Assembly (NCBI RefSeq): GCF_037893015.1
Contig: NC_133663.1
Coordinates: 225,901,199 to 225,965,198, forward strand
Reading direction: 5' to 3'
Length of the DNA stretch: 64,000 bases
DNA from: Macrotis lagotis
Lineage: Eukaryota > Chordata > Mammalia > Peramelemorphia > Peramelidae
Part shown: positions 55,501-58,185 of the stretch, in pieces
Numbering within the stretch: the stretch's first letter is position 1
Layout: every line of letters begins with the position of its first letter
Program-made: the position numbers and the translations under genes
Notes under the pieces: model-generated
The model's input: the letters and a program-made list of their open reading frames with translations, nothing else
What the model was told of the DNA's origin: nothing
The model's database searches: none

Positions 55501-55867
55501 ATAATGTCTTAATTTTAGGACATTGCTATTTTGTAGTAGTGTTAGGACAAAATTATTGTAAGAACAGTTTTGATCTCATAGACTCCTTGAAAGGATCTTG
55601 AAAGGTCCTCCTTGAGAACTCCCAGAGTTCAAATTGTTTTACTTGGGAACCATTGCTCTATTTCAAGGAAATCATGGCCCTAGTACCTATCCCTACCAGT
55701 CTGTAGAGATCCTCAATACTGATGCTATCTTCTTTTTAAATAACAGGAGAAACACAGGAGAAGAAACCAAACAATCAGACAACCCCTATGCTTCTGAAGT
55801 ATATTCCATTGGGGGGCAACATAATCCAGGTTTCCAAAGTACTGAGGATGCCCAAACTTCATTTTAG
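8974..55867 (+). CDS. ACE2: ACE2, coding exons 2-18 of 18 (spliced; first coding exon outside window)
   Basis: Angiotensin-converting enzyme 2 is a type I membrane zinc carboxypeptidase (M2 family) that turns angiotensin II into angiotensin-(1-7); its collectrin-like neck supports neutral amino acid transporters such as B0AT1. Seen here: 17 exons with GT-AG borders, exon lengths almost all equal to human, and phases that join without a break into 744 codons. Visible hallmarks are HEMGH in exon 9, the Glu zinc ligand in GFHEAVGE, Arg273 and His345 equivalents, His505 and Arg514 equivalents, three Cys pairs, a hydrophobic helix in exon 17 and a C-terminal TSF PDZ ligand. Differences from human: one codon fewer in exon 14, two fewer in exon 16, four more in exon 18, and a changed set of N-glycan sequons. 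The signal peptide exon was not found in 1-8973. Numbering in these entries follows human ACE2 from memory. Confidence 0.98.
9168..9386 (-). repeat. MAR1-like SINE just after exon 2
   Basis: Antisense MAR1 in intron 2: gatgtttagtcatttttcaa, gccatttccatctccagttc, gctggatttgaacccaaatc, ending accatttagctgccc. Confidence 0.75.
9585..9780 (+). repeat. MIR SINE
   Basis: Decayed + strand MIR: tggtgctgtggaaaaaacac, tcacctaacctcagttttta, aatacctgctctacctccct, ending in an ATT-rich tail. Confidence 0.6.
11263..12355 (+). pseudogene. ORF1 relic of HAL1-like copy A
   Basis: Starts atgaataaacagagaaaaaa, like copy B. Later segments match L1 ORF1p: the RRM-like [16 protein letters not shown] (within the open piece 11787-12059) and the C-terminal [19 protein letters not shown] (within 12101-12355), ending IQDSGEA-stop. 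The frame is broken at several points, including an early in-frame stop near 11326, so it is not translatable. Confidence 0.8.
12893..13017 (-). repeat. Antisense SINE unit inside HAL1-like copy A
   Basis: Reverse complement reads GGTAGCTCAGTGGTGCAGTG ... CTGACCCTGGGGCC ... GGTCCTGGACAGGCCATCCA, a diverged tRNA-derived SINE (WSINE1 layout). The same unit sits at the equivalent place in copy B (23450-23573), so it was part of the source element. Confidence 0.75.
13358..13830 (+). mobile_element. Old L1 3' end
   Basis: Marsupial L1 3' end: aacctggaaagatttacatg, gtgaaatgagcagaaccagg, tctacctccagagaaaactg, ggaaatatgttttgcataac, gcacatgtgtaatctatatc, ending gtgggaaaataaaaatatta. Confidence 0.8.
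14605..14705 (-). repeat. L2 LINE 3' fragment
   Basis: Antisense L2 end: gtatttatgtgccagacact, gggatataatacaaaaaatg. Confidence 0.5.
15005..15180 (+). repeat. MIR SINE pieces
   Basis: gggcctcagtttcccttaca and ctcaatttcctcaaatgtaa are decayed MIR cores, possibly of two copies. Confidence 0.5.
15194..15423 (+). repeat. MAR1-like SINE
   Basis: aaaatccagcctcagactct, gtgtgaccctgggcaagtca, tctggagaaggaaatgacag, ending tttgaacatgactgaaaaca, the RTE-like tail. Confidence 0.85.
15458..15482 (+). repeat. (ATC)n microsatellite
   Basis: Short run of cat/atc repeats. Confidence 0.9.
15485..15660 (-). repeat. MIR SINE
   Basis: Antisense MIR: caacacttcatggtttacat, catcatccccatttgagaga, gttgaggtgcagaaatgtta. 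Confidence 0.6.
16305..16500 (-). repeat. MIR SINE
   Basis: Antisense MIR: tttgaccttcacagcaacca, gtgagaaaactgagacttta, gggttacacaagctaaaaga. Confidence 0.65.
16540..16795 (-). repeat. MIR SINE about 120 bp before exon 3
   Basis: Antisense MIR: tgcaaagcactttacctatg, agatgaagaaactgagtcac, aagtgacttgcccagcacca, ggctggatttgaactcagat, ending actgttccacctag. Confidence 0.8.
16919..17012 (+). CDS. ACE2: ACE2 coding exon 3
   Basis: 94 bp, the same length as human; acceptor ttctag, donor gtactc; ends in phase 1. It encodes [15 protein letters not shown] followed by [16 protein letters not shown]. The two cysteines match the human C133-C141 disulfide. Confidence 0.96.
17877..18020 (+). CDS. ACE2: ACE2 coding exon 4
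   Basis: 144 bp as in human; acceptor tcatag, donor gtaagt; starts by completing a Gly codon. It encodes [20 protein letters not shown] and then [20 protein letters not shown]. The WR pair includes the Arg169 equivalent, a chloride ligand in the ACE family. Confidence 0.97.
18630..18797 (+). repeat. L2 LINE 3' end
   Basis: aactcaggggcaggtaccct, tgtatttttagcacttatca, gcctgggacattgaaagcac, ttaataactttg: the end of the L2 3' UTR. Confidence 0.65.
18958..19840 (+). mobile_element. Tigger-type (pogo/Tc1) DNA transposon, transposase deleted
   Basis: Ends are in inverted orientation: gagtatacctctgaggtatt at the left and aaacaaggtatacctat at the right. Internal blocks match the known mammalian Tigger element: ggttttccaatgcatataaa, ctatactgtagtc-like text, ctggtggagggttttgcctc, then gagtctcagggaataggaag and agatcactgatcacagatca. 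The transposase gene between about 19440 and 19445 is absent, leaving a short non-autonomous relic. Confidence 0.75.
20020..20172 (+). repeat. Purine-rich (GGAA)n tract
   Basis: About 150 bp almost free of pyrimidines on the + strand, built from ggaaggaa and gaagg units. Confidence 0.9.
20166..20415 (-). repeat. MIR SINE
   Basis: Antisense MIR: gaatttattaagtgcttaat, catttgatcctcacaatacc, ttaagtgacttgcccaaggt, aactcaggtcttcctgactc. Confidence 0.8.
20828..21040 (+). repeat. MAR1-like SINE
   Basis: gaagacctaagttcaaattc, accctgggcaagtcacttaa, ttcatctgtaaaatgaactg, ending gggtcacaaagagtcagaaa and acaac repeats. Confidence 0.85.
21845..23019 (+). pseudogene. ORF1 of HAL1-like copy B (three open pieces)
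   Basis: Opens [15 protein letters not shown]; a Lys/Glu-rich coiled-coil part; an RRM-like part with [19 protein letters not shown]; and a C-terminal domain with [14 protein letters not shown] and [14 protein letters not shown]. These are the standard L1 ORF1p domains in order. The frame is open in pieces 21845-22129, 22164-22772 and 22774-23019, broken near an A-run at about 22118 and by a stop at 22770-22772. Copy A shows the normal end just after DSGEA; here reading continues about 20 codons. Confidence 0.85.
23450..23573 (-). repeat. Antisense SINE unit 1 in HAL1-like copy B
   Basis: Reverse complement GGTCGCTGAGTGGCGCAGCA ... TGGTCCTGGGGCCAAG ... GGTCCTGGGCAGGCCATCCA. It is orthologous in position to the unit at 12893-13017 in copy A. 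Confidence 0.78.
23790..23922 (-). repeat. Antisense SINE unit 2 in HAL1-like copy B
   Basis: Reverse complement begins GGGGTGGCTGGGTGGCAGAC, then CACCTGGGTCCAAATCCGGC (B-box-like) and ends CACTTGCCCTGTACC: WSINE1 layout. Absent from copy A. Confidence 0.82.
23970..24115 (-). repeat. Antisense SINE unit 3 in HAL1-like copy B
   Basis: Reverse complement begins GGTATGGCCAAGTGGTGCAA, then CACCAGCCCTGGAGCCACGA and ends CCCCACTGCCCTGCAAAAAC, the WSINE1 tail. Absent from copy A. Confidence 0.82.
24636..24880 (+). repeat. MIR SINE
   Basis: gtgagatgaatcagtggata, gtgctggccacgaagtcatg, aatttcttaagatataaaat, ending atgttggcatcataatcatt. Confidence 0.7.
24885..25325 (+). repeat. L2 LINE 3' fragment
   Basis: cattatctcttatctgag-like text, gctccttt..., ccaaaataatctttctaatg, tgagcatatcactgaccacg, aggcttttcacattctgatt: the L2 ORF2 end and 3' UTR in order. 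It lies about 200 bp before exon 5. Confidence 0.6.
25521..25633 (+). CDS. ACE2: ACE2 coding exon 5
   Basis: 113 bp as in human; acceptor tcaaag, donor gtagca; ends in phase 0. It encodes [20 protein letters not shown] and then [17 protein letters not shown]. Open frame continues past the donor to 25711, but the residues beyond 25633 match no ACE2 and are intronic. Confidence 0.96.
26519..26624 (+). CDS. ACE2: ACE2 coding exon 6
   Basis: 106 bp as in human; acceptor tttcag, donor gtaata. It encodes [20 protein letters not shown] and then [16 protein letters not shown]. The unpaired human Cys261 (IGCLPAH) is Gly here. A WSINE1-like SINE starts about 40 bp after the donor. Confidence 0.96.
26662..26822 (-). 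repeat. WSINE1-like SINE just after exon 6
   Basis: Antisense WSINE1: ggcaatagggttaaagtgac, taggtaattattacgtgtct, gaactcagatcctcctggct, ccaccacaccacccaactgc. Imperfect duplication TTTTTATGATTTAT / TTTTTACAATTTAT at 26648 and 26823. Confidence 0.88.
27355..27480 (-). repeat. L2 LINE 3' fragment
   Basis: Antisense L2: ataagcatttattatacccc, tatcaggcattgtgcaagga. Confidence 0.5.
27838..28098 (-). repeat. MAR1-like SINE with a short internal duplication
   Basis: Antisense MAR1: gtcagtcattttttaacttg, tttgcttctccagatcattt, aggaaactaaggcaaataga, ttatccattgtgccctatgg. The gtccaattcactg block appears twice (about 27862 and 27903). Confidence 0.75.
28100..30290 (+). other. Intron 6, mostly unclassified
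   Basis: About 2.2 kb with no recognised exon or gene. A weak MIR piece near 28855-28935 (gtcaggagtcaagagttcaa) is the only repeat I can name; the rest is AT-rich and unique to my reading. Confidence 0.5.
30291..30388 (+). CDS. ACE2: ACE2 coding exon 7 (substrate Arg273)
   Basis: 98 bp as in human; acceptor attacag, donor gtatct. It encodes [20 protein letters not shown] and then [12 protein letters not shown]. The Arg in MWGRFW (30305-30307) corresponds to human Arg273, which binds the substrate C-terminus and gives carboxypeptidase rather than dipeptidase specificity. Confidence 0.97.
31140..31247 (-). repeat. MIR SINE fragment
   Basis: Decayed antisense MIR: taatgacttgactaagatca, ending acagtgccatggtgcct. 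Confidence 0.45.
31675..31844 (+). CDS. ACE2: ACE2 coding exon 8 (His345)
   Basis: 170 bp as in human; acceptor tttcag, donor gtactg. It encodes [20 protein letters not shown], then [20 protein letters not shown] and [16 protein letters not shown]. His345 (31807-31809) and the first Cys of the C344-C361 pair are kept. Human sequon N322 (NMT) is HMT here (31738-31746), while E329N creates N-N-S seven residues on (31759-31767). Confidence 0.97.
32152..32378 (+). CDS. ACE2: ACE2 coding exon 9 (zinc-binding HEMGH)
   Basis: 227 bp as in human; acceptor atatag, donor gtaaat. Zinc site HEMGH lies at 32201-32215 and the third ligand, Glu402 in GFHEAVGE, at 32285-32287. The exon opens with [17 protein letters not shown], supplying the Cys361 partner. 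It ends in QEDP, so human sequon N432 (NET) reads PET across the junction with exon 10. Open frame beyond 32378 is intronic. Confidence 0.98.
32595..32790 (+). repeat. Old MIR-like SINE
   Basis: atagaatcctagaatgttaa, aggtcttctcatccaacccc, gtaaatgaagaaactgaggc, ttagtggcagagcccagatt: the common mammalian 'tcatagaattt ... aaactgaggc' repeat. Confidence 0.55.
33012..33072 (+). repeat. (GA)n microsatellite
   Basis: About 60 bp of ga repeats with few interruptions. Serine/leucine-rich minus-strand frames across it are artefacts of the repeat. Confidence 0.95.
33178..33480 (-). mobile_element. Old L1 3' end
   Basis: Antisense L1 3' UTR: cctatccctccttcctgctc, agtttgcacatatgcaatca, gtataaagcatttccatatt. 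Confidence 0.6.
34073..34275 (+). repeat. MIR SINE
   Basis: gagctagctcaatggataaa, gatctgagttcaaatctagc, gtgaccttaggcaagtcatt, agaagacacttaataaatat. Confidence 0.75.
34358..34735 (-). mobile_element. RTE/BovB-type LINE 3' fragment
   Basis: Antisense RTE end: cagactctttgtgacctcat, ggaccatagcatgccaggtc, accaaagtctatccaattt, gcatc-type block caacatcaaggtcttttcca, and tccaggagactctcaaaatc. This is the arrangement of RTE/BovB 3' ends in ruminants and marsupials. No intact reading frame. Confidence 0.75.
34955..35440 (-). mobile_element. Old L1 3' end, next to exon 10
   Basis: Antisense L1: ccaattacatgtaaagatag, cctctctcccttctctcccc, ggttctgttctcttcactca, ctcaagtaaagcctttccaa. It ends about 45 bp from the exon 10 acceptor. 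Confidence 0.75.
35483..35627 (+). CDS. ACE2: ACE2 coding exon 10
   Basis: 145 bp as in human; acceptor tttcag, donor gtaagt. It encodes [20 protein letters not shown], then [20 protein letters not shown] and MKKWWEMK. The WW/K residues of the second chloride-site region are kept. An old L1 fragment ends about 45 bp before the acceptor, leaving a short unique intron edge. Confidence 0.97.
35635..35755 (-). repeat. L2 LINE 3' fragment after exon 10
   Basis: Antisense L2 starting within 10 bp of the exon 10 donor: gatatttattgagcctttgc, gacactgtgctaggggctat. Confidence 0.6.
36055..36123 (+). repeat. (GA)n microsatellite
   Basis: About 65 bp of nearly perfect ag repeat, the longest GA tract here. 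Confidence 0.97.
36370..36470 (+). repeat. MAR1-like SINE 3' fragment
   Basis: gcttaaccctgtttgtctca, gttccctcatttgtaaaatg, ccagtaggatcatgaagagg. Confidence 0.6.
36868..37000 (+). repeat. MIR SINE
   Basis: agactagatttggagtcaaa, gaattcaaatcccatctgtg, tttaatcaagtcatttccct. Confidence 0.65.
37900..38505 (+). repeat. L2 LINE ORF2 (reverse transcriptase) relic
   Basis: Reads in L2 order on the + strand: gacctctctgcagcctttaa (DLSAAF), tgttgatcacttctccttgg, gattctttcctggaccctat (the VLGPLLF region), ctcacatctccaacaacctt, aacataactcattatctttt, ccagtccctcaggcttgcaa. Many breaks; an ancient CR1/L2-clade copy. Confidence 0.75.
38565..38710 (+). repeat. WSINE1-like SINE
   Basis: aggcagctgggtggcaaagt, gatggagtactggaatgggg, gacacctgatggttacttgg, gaccttgggctggtcacttt, ccccattgccttgtaaaata. 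Confidence 0.88.
39030..39347 (-). repeat. MAR1-like SINE with doubled tail
   Basis: Full antisense MAR1 at 39097-39347 (tttcagttgtgtctgacttt ... ttccttctccagttcaaatg ... tgtgccatttagctgct). A second copy of the RTE-like tail precedes it at 39030-39090 (catttcagttatgtctcatt). Confidence 0.75.
39833..39946 (-). repeat. MAR1-like SINE head fragment
   Basis: agctattaagtctgagaagc, gatctgaacccaggaagatg, agtcttcctgattacagacc, ending gccatcgaactgctt. Confidence 0.7.
40339..40437 (+). CDS. ACE2: ACE2 coding exon 11 (His505)
   Basis: 99 bp as in human; acceptor cccaag, donor gtaata. It encodes [20 protein letters not shown] and then [13 protein letters not shown]. The His in LFHVAND matches human His505, which stabilises the reaction intermediate; the Cys498 position is kept. 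Confidence 0.97.
40899..41285 (-). repeat. L2 LINE 3' end before exon 12
   Basis: Starts at the L2 3' terminus in reverse (cagtcagtcagttaataagt) and follows the L2 3' UTR: ctgaactgagtgctgggtaa, tgccctctatgagctcacag, gattttagctgggtcttgaa, gaggaacagcaagaagacca. Confidence 0.8.
41354..41476 (+). CDS. ACE2: ACE2 coding exon 12 (Arg514/Tyr515)
   Basis: 123 bp as in human; acceptor atatag, donor gtaaga. It encodes [20 protein letters not shown] and then [20 protein letters not shown]. It contains the Arg514/Tyr515 equivalents and both cysteines of the C530-C542 disulfide. Human sequon N546 (NST) is NSI here (41448-41456), so it is not glycosylatable. The exon lies about 70 bp after the end of an antisense L2 piece. 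Confidence 0.97.
41863..42035 (+). CDS. ACE2: ACE2 coding exon 13
   Basis: 173 bp as in human; acceptor tacag, donor gtaagt. It encodes [20 protein letters not shown], then [20 protein letters not shown] and [17 protein letters not shown]. It ends the peptidase domain and leads into the collectrin-like neck. Confidence 0.97.
42704..42759 (+). CDS. ACE2: ACE2 coding exon 14 (one codon shorter than human)
   Basis: 56 bp against 59 in human; acceptor atcag, donor gtaagt. It encodes (Y)[18 protein letters not shown] where human has (Y)[19 protein letters not shown], so one residue is missing at the start of the collectrin-like neck. Phase is kept. The start is fixed by the split Tyr codon shared with exon 13. 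Confidence 0.94.
42932..43172 (+). repeat. MAR1-like SINE
   Basis: ggcagctagggagcacagtt, gaaatctggtttcagacagt, gatcctggtcaagtcacata, agctggaaaaggagacagca, aatctgacatgactgaaaac. Confidence 0.85.
43173..43425 (+). repeat. MIR SINE
   Basis: acttacagtcagaggacata, ggttcaagttttagttcttc, catctcagtttccttatttg, ending tgtgagttgttattataata. Confidence 0.7.
43605..43742 (+). repeat. MAR1-like SINE 3' half
   Basis: ttttgcctcagtttcctcat, gatctggagaagaaaatggc, aaatggggtcatgaagagtc, agactcgattgaac. Confidence 0.82.
43867..43914 (+). repeat. (TA)n microsatellite
   Basis: About 48 bp of uninterrupted ta repeat. Confidence 0.97.
44160..44320 (+). repeat. MIR SINE
   Basis: gtctggtacaaaggatttgg, gtactgagtttgaattgtga, ggacctcagtttccccccct, tgtaaaatgagagactggga. 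Confidence 0.7.
44701..44784. mobile_element. Palindromic mariner-like MITE
   Basis: An ~84-bp near-palindrome: tacagggcattccaaaagtc ttagtgta on the left, tacactaagaattttggggc attctata on the right, with TA at both edges as for Tc1/mariner insertion. There is no coding capacity. Confidence 0.75.
44990..45090 (-). repeat. L2 LINE 3' fragment just before exon 15
   Basis: Antisense L2: gtcactcaacaaacatttat, gttctgggaactaggaatac, ccctcacatgcttacattct. It ends within about 30 bp of the exon 15 acceptor, so the polypyrimidine tract borders the repeat. Confidence 0.6.
45116..45216 (+). CDS. ACE2: ACE2 coding exon 15 (shedding region)
   Basis: 101 bp as in human; acceptor tacag, donor gtgagt. It encodes [20 protein letters not shown] and then [13 protein letters not shown]. 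The basic residues matching human R652, K657 and K659, important for ADAM17 shedding, are kept. Human M662 is Thr here, giving a new N-Q-T sequon at 45197-45205, directly after K659. Confidence 0.96.
45935..46168 (+). repeat. MAR1-like SINE
   Basis: gtgctagttgggagccaaag, acttattagctgtgtgactc, tgcctcagtttcctcatcta, acctggagaaggaaatggca, gagatggaaatgactgaaca. Confidence 0.85.
46380..46456 (+). repeat. (TG)n microsatellite
   Basis: About 75 bp of tg repeat with two single-base interruptions. Confidence 0.97.
46515..46675 (+). repeat. MIR SINE
   Basis: gacttcaaatctcccccaat, gaggtcacttcaccttgctg, atctcagtttcctcaactgt. Confidence 0.6.
46790..46925 (+). repeat. (CT)n / (CTGT)n microsatellite
   Basis: About 135 bp of ctct and ctgtct units. 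The Arg/Glu-rich minus-strand frame across it is an artefact. Confidence 0.97.
46928..46962. repeat. Fragment of mariner-like MITE
   Basis: cattccaaaagtcttactgt agttttgagc matches one arm of the palindrome at 44701-44784. Confidence 0.45.
47030..47180 (-). repeat. MIR SINE
   Basis: ctcatttgatccttacaata, accccatcttacaaatgagg-like block, aaactgatgtagagattaag, tgacttgtgcagtgtctagt. Confidence 0.65.
47428..49827 (-). mobile_element. Internally deleted L1 with both ends and target-site duplication
   Basis: 2.4 kb on the minus strand. The 5' end is near 49827 (agacttccagccaagatggt), followed by a GC-rich 5' UTR; ORF1 starts with ATG at 49045 and runs about 50 codons ([20 protein letters not shown]...). 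At about 48893 it jumps into the last third of ORF2, which stays open to 47793 and ends with the zinc-knuckle-like region ([15 protein letters not shown]) and 3' UTR. Most of ORF1, the endonuclease and the reverse transcriptase are missing. Duplication TGCTTTTCTTTTT at 47415-47427 and 49828-49840 shows it inserted in this form. Confidence 0.85.
47793..48890 (-). pseudogene. L1 ORF2 C-terminal part
   Basis: About 365 codons open. Residues such as [20 protein letters not shown] and [15 protein letters not shown] match the region after the reverse transcriptase in L1 ORF2p; further on are [19 protein letters not shown] and [20 protein letters not shown], and it ends [16 protein letters not shown]. 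It has no catalytic domains. The first ~30 codons are in a different frame from the L1 consensus, so the apparent start Met is not genuine. Confidence 0.85.
49985..50165 (+). mobile_element. Old L1 3' fragment
   Basis: cagagaaacctggaagactt, ctatgaactgatgtagagta, gcagaattaagagaacagtt: same L1 end as at 13358. It ends about 170 bp before exon 16. Confidence 0.65.
50331..50441 (+). CDS. ACE2: ACE2 coding exon 16 (two codons shorter than human)
   Basis: 111 bp; acceptor tctag, donor gtgaca. It encodes [20 protein letters not shown] and then [16 protein letters not shown]. Relative to human, the segment around APKNVSDII has lost two residues, and with them the N690 sequon (NVS). Reading phase with exons 15 and 17 is correct. 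Confidence 0.95.
50470..50520 (+). repeat. (TG)n microsatellite
   Basis: About 50 bp of tg repeat, 30 bp after the exon 16 donor. Confidence 0.97.
51385..51495 (+). repeat. MIR SINE
   Basis: ctgaccgtggagtcaggaag, ctggttcaaagtcctgcctc, gtgaccttggacaagtcacc. Confidence 0.75.
51870..52022 (-). repeat. WSINE1-like SINE
   Basis: Antisense: tgcaagacagtggggttaag, gctaggtaattattaagtgt, gatttgaactcaggtactct, tccactgcaccacctagccg. Confidence 0.92.
52072..52303 (+). repeat. Compound microsatellite (TG)n, (GATA)n, (GA)n
   Basis: (tg)n at 52072-52116, (gata)n at 52207-52236 and (ag)n at 52262-52303, separated by AT-rich spacers. Confidence 0.95.
52318..52500 (-). mobile_element. RTE/BovB-type LINE 3' fragment
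   Basis: gttgttcagtcatgtatgat, gcatgccaggtccttctgtc, ctccactatttctcaaagtc, caatgtcaggaccctttcca: same family as 34358-34735. Confidence 0.75.
52505..52560 (+). repeat. (TA)n microsatellite before exon 17
   Basis: About 54 bp of uninterrupted ta, followed by attcattc repeats; it ends about 60 bp before the exon 17 acceptor. Confidence 0.97.
52619..52813 (+). CDS. ACE2: ACE2 coding exon 17 (neck and transmembrane helix)
   Basis: 195 bp as in human; acceptor tacag, donor gtaagt. It begins [19 protein letters not shown], followed by a proline-rich stalk and the helix [20 protein letters not shown], then [10 protein letters not shown]. The basic cluster matching human R697-R716 (TMPRSS2 region) is mostly kept, but S707 is Cys and R716 is Gln. 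A long TA microsatellite ends about 60 bp upstream; the open frame running through it from 52500 is not coding. Confidence 0.97.
53405..53560 (-). repeat. MIR-like SINE
   Basis: gcatctagttcaatcctctc, catttacagatgaaaaagat, caagatcacaccagtggtaa, gcagaatttgaacctagctc. Confidence 0.6.
53712..53866 (+). repeat. WSINE1-like SINE
   Basis: gcaggtgcagtggatagagc, actggccctggagtcaggag, gagttcaaatctggcctcaa, ttaataattacgtagctgtg, ccttgggcaagccacttaac, ccttgcaaaaacctg. Close to a consensus WSINE1, so relatively young. Confidence 0.93.
53874..54085 (-). repeat. MAR1-like SINE
   Basis: gttgttcagttattcaactg, tttttccttggcaaagatgc, gatgagaaaactgaggtaaa, ttgcccagggtcatatagct. Confidence 0.82.
54125..54350 (-). 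repeat. MIR SINE
   Basis: tttgatcctcaccacaacac, tctccattttatagatgatg, taggatttgaactcaaatct, ending atagcctatacattgcctta. Confidence 0.75.
54370..54612 (-). repeat. MAR1-like SINE
   Basis: cagttgtatacaactctttg, gtttaccacttccttctcca, gatgagaaaactgaggcaag, taagtgacttgcccagtgtt. Confidence 0.82.
55125..55660. mobile_element. Old hAT-type non-autonomous DNA transposon
   Basis: Left end atttctcaaacttttgggtc and right end cttgggaaccattgct are roughly inverted to each other, as in the mammalian 'ggttctcaaac...gagaaccactg' elements. Inner blocks ctctaaagtgcttttgttta and actccttgaaaggatcttga match that family. No transposase. It ends about 90 bp before exon 18. Confidence 0.6.
55747..55867 (+). CDS. 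ACE2: ACE2 coding exon 18 (cytoplasmic tail and stop)
   Basis: Acceptor aacag; stop TAG at 55865-55867. It encodes [29 protein letters not shown] and [10 protein letters not shown]. The NPYAS motif, the NPGF motif and the C-terminal TSF PDZ ligand of human are kept. The tail is four residues longer than human, mostly just before NPYAS, and SIDISKGEN is replaced by [10 protein letters not shown], adding a tyrosine. Confidence 0.97.
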
Positions 55868-55945
55868 AAGATTTTTTAATTGTCTTTTTCATTTCATTTC
55901 CTGTAAATATTAACACCATGTAATAAACAAAGGTGAGGCTCCTGC
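55868..55945 (+). other. ACE2: ACE2 3' UTR, shortest form
   Basis: Runs from the stop codon to just beyond the first polyadenylation signal. It is AT-rich and unique. Sequence after it to about 56450 is also repeat-free, so a longer 3' UTR using a later signal is possible. Confidence 0.6.
55922..55927 (+). terminator. ACE2: AATAAA polyadenylation signal of ACE2
   Basis: A canonical hexamer 55 bp after the stop codon (taataaacaaagg). Another AATAAA lies at about 56609 and could serve a longer transcript. The choice between them cannot be read from sequence. Confidence 0.6.
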
Positions 55946-56449
55946 AAACGCCCTTGAATATCCAAAGTACAACTCCCACCAGGAACCACTTTCACTCCAA
56001 CAAAAAGTTCCAGGACCAAATCTACTGCATTTCTAGTTTTTACTGCTTTCCTCATACCTACACATTTCTTCAATTTCCCCAAGAGACAAGAAGTAAAGAA
56101 AGAATGGCTTCTTTAGCGCCAAGAGACTGTTCAAGAAGAAGAAGAAAATCTGAGTTTACAAAGTTACTGTATTATTTGATGTGGGAAAAGAGACTCATGT
56201 GGTAGCAAATGGTGACCTTTGTATGTGAAATGTTGATCTATTGCTTGTAATGATTGTGTCCTTAGCAGACTGATGGTAACAAGTGGAACAACAGACAAAG
56301 GACAGAATGAGTTACATCTATAGCCCATTCTAAGATTCATGGCAACTGCACAAATGGCCATCCAAGTCTTGAGACATGACTCTAAAGAATAGGTATGAGG
56401 AGGTTTCAAAGAATCAGAACTGGGTTAATCTCGTGAAAGACTGCATGGT

Positions 56450-56585
56450 ATTATCAGTCAATCATTCAATAAGCATTTGTTAAATGCTTATCATGTGCCT
56501 GACCTATGTAAGGACTGAGGATGCAAAGAAAAGCAAAAATTAGTCCCTGATTTCAAGGAATTCATTGCCTGAAGGGGAAGGGGGT
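56450..56585 (-). repeat. L2 LINE 3' end
   Basis: Antisense L2: cagtcaatcattcaataagc, tatcatgtgcctgacctatg, aaggaattcattgcctgaag. A related piece may continue at 57100-57190. Confidence 0.7.
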
Positions 56586-57214
56586 GTGTGGTATATATTT
56601 AACCCCCTTAAATAAATTTCAGAGATTTCTCAAGGTATGAAGAGAAAAAGCCTTTATTTAATTCTTGAGAAGTGTGCCCCACTCAACCATAAAGATAGAG
56701 AATGAGGCCCCAAGACATGGACTCTAGGAGTAATATACCCTAATGCCATCCCCCCGCACTGACCCATCCTCATTAGTTAAGAATGTGGTCTTCACAATCT
56801 AAGTGTGTAAGCTAATTTAAAGAAAAGCATATAATTCAAACAGAGACAAGTTTCTCCTCCAGCCTAATGGACATCTGGACTCAATAGATAAGGACCAAGG
56901 TCAGTTTGCTCTATACATTTTGGTCATGGTAACATTCACCAACATCCCAGAAGTTGTTTGTCAGGGGAGGAGGGGCAGAAGAGACATAACCCATAGCTCA
57001 GCTTTTTCCAATCTATAATATCCTCCTGAAGAAATATCAGACTTTATCCCATTCAGGGGGGAGAATTCAAGATAATTACGTACTCATACAAGACATGCAT
57101 ATATAGATGGAAGGCATTCAGGAGCAGGAGGAAAAGGGAGAGAAGTCAAGAAAGGTGGGATTTGACCTGAGTCACAAAGAAAGTCAGACAATCTTGGAGG
57201 TAGAAGGGAGAAAC

Positions 57215-57330
57215 TAGTGGATCTGAAATTCAGAGTATCTGTGTTCAAGTTCTGATACTATTGACATCTTATATGATTTTACCTTACTGAGTTTCAGTTT
57301 TTCATCACTGAAATAAGGGGATTGTACAAG
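57215..57330 (+). repeat. MIR SINE
   Basis: ctagtggatctgaaattcag, gtgttcaagttctgatacta, ctgagtttcagtttttcatc. Confidence 0.6.
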
Positions 57331-57884
57331 ATTATTTAAAATTTTCCTTGAAATTGCTTGAAATCCTACAATCTCCACAGAAAGCTACTTTCTTATCTTG
57401 CAACATTTCCAGTTTTCTGAGTTTGATATTGATATTATGATAAGGATTCTCAGAGGCTTTCAGAACCTTCTCTGTATGTCCACAAGTACAAAACTGTATC
57501 AGTGAGGGACACCCTTAGATCATGAATCTCCTGAAGGCAAGAACAGTATTTTCTATCTCTCCCAACTTCCCAGCCAGAGTAACCAGCACAAGAATGAACA
57601 TACCTCTTGATTTGACCTGGTGCACCCCTTTAAAACATCTCATAAGTATAGAAATCACAGGATTCCCATTCCCAAGGGGCAAGCCATGAGCCAACTATTA
57701 AAGTTTCTTGGGATGGAAAGGAAAACTTCCCATGCAAAACTGAGGTTGATGAATAATAATAATAAAAGATAACTAAAACAAAGATAAAGATAACTGTCTT
57801 CAATAATGTGTTTCTATTTGTGATCCCACAATTGATGGGATCCCAAAAATCAAAGGTGGTCAAAAAAATAAAAAAGAGCATATT

Positions 57885-58110
57885 GTCTTCTTGACTCTGA
57901 GGTCAACTTCACTTTACATCAGTTTCTGTTAGTCTTTCTCTCCTTTTCTGATATATGATATTTATCACTGCTTATAACATGATGTTCCATTACATTCATG
58001 CATCAACATTTGCTTAACTGTTCTCCAAGTGCATGTATCTTATGTCCAGCTCTTCCCTACCATGAAATGGGTGAATTTAAATGTTTTGGTGCCTGTAGGG
58101 ACTTTTTTTC
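57885..58110 (-). mobile_element. Old L1 3' fragment
   Basis: acatgatgttccattacatt, catgcatcaacatttgctta, actgttctccaagtgc: decayed minus-strand L1. Confidence 0.5.
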
Positions 58111-58185
58111 TTTTCAAAAATATTCAAGGAAAGTTTTTAAAGGTAAGAATTGATACTTAGTACCAACTGATATTTAGTACAGAGC

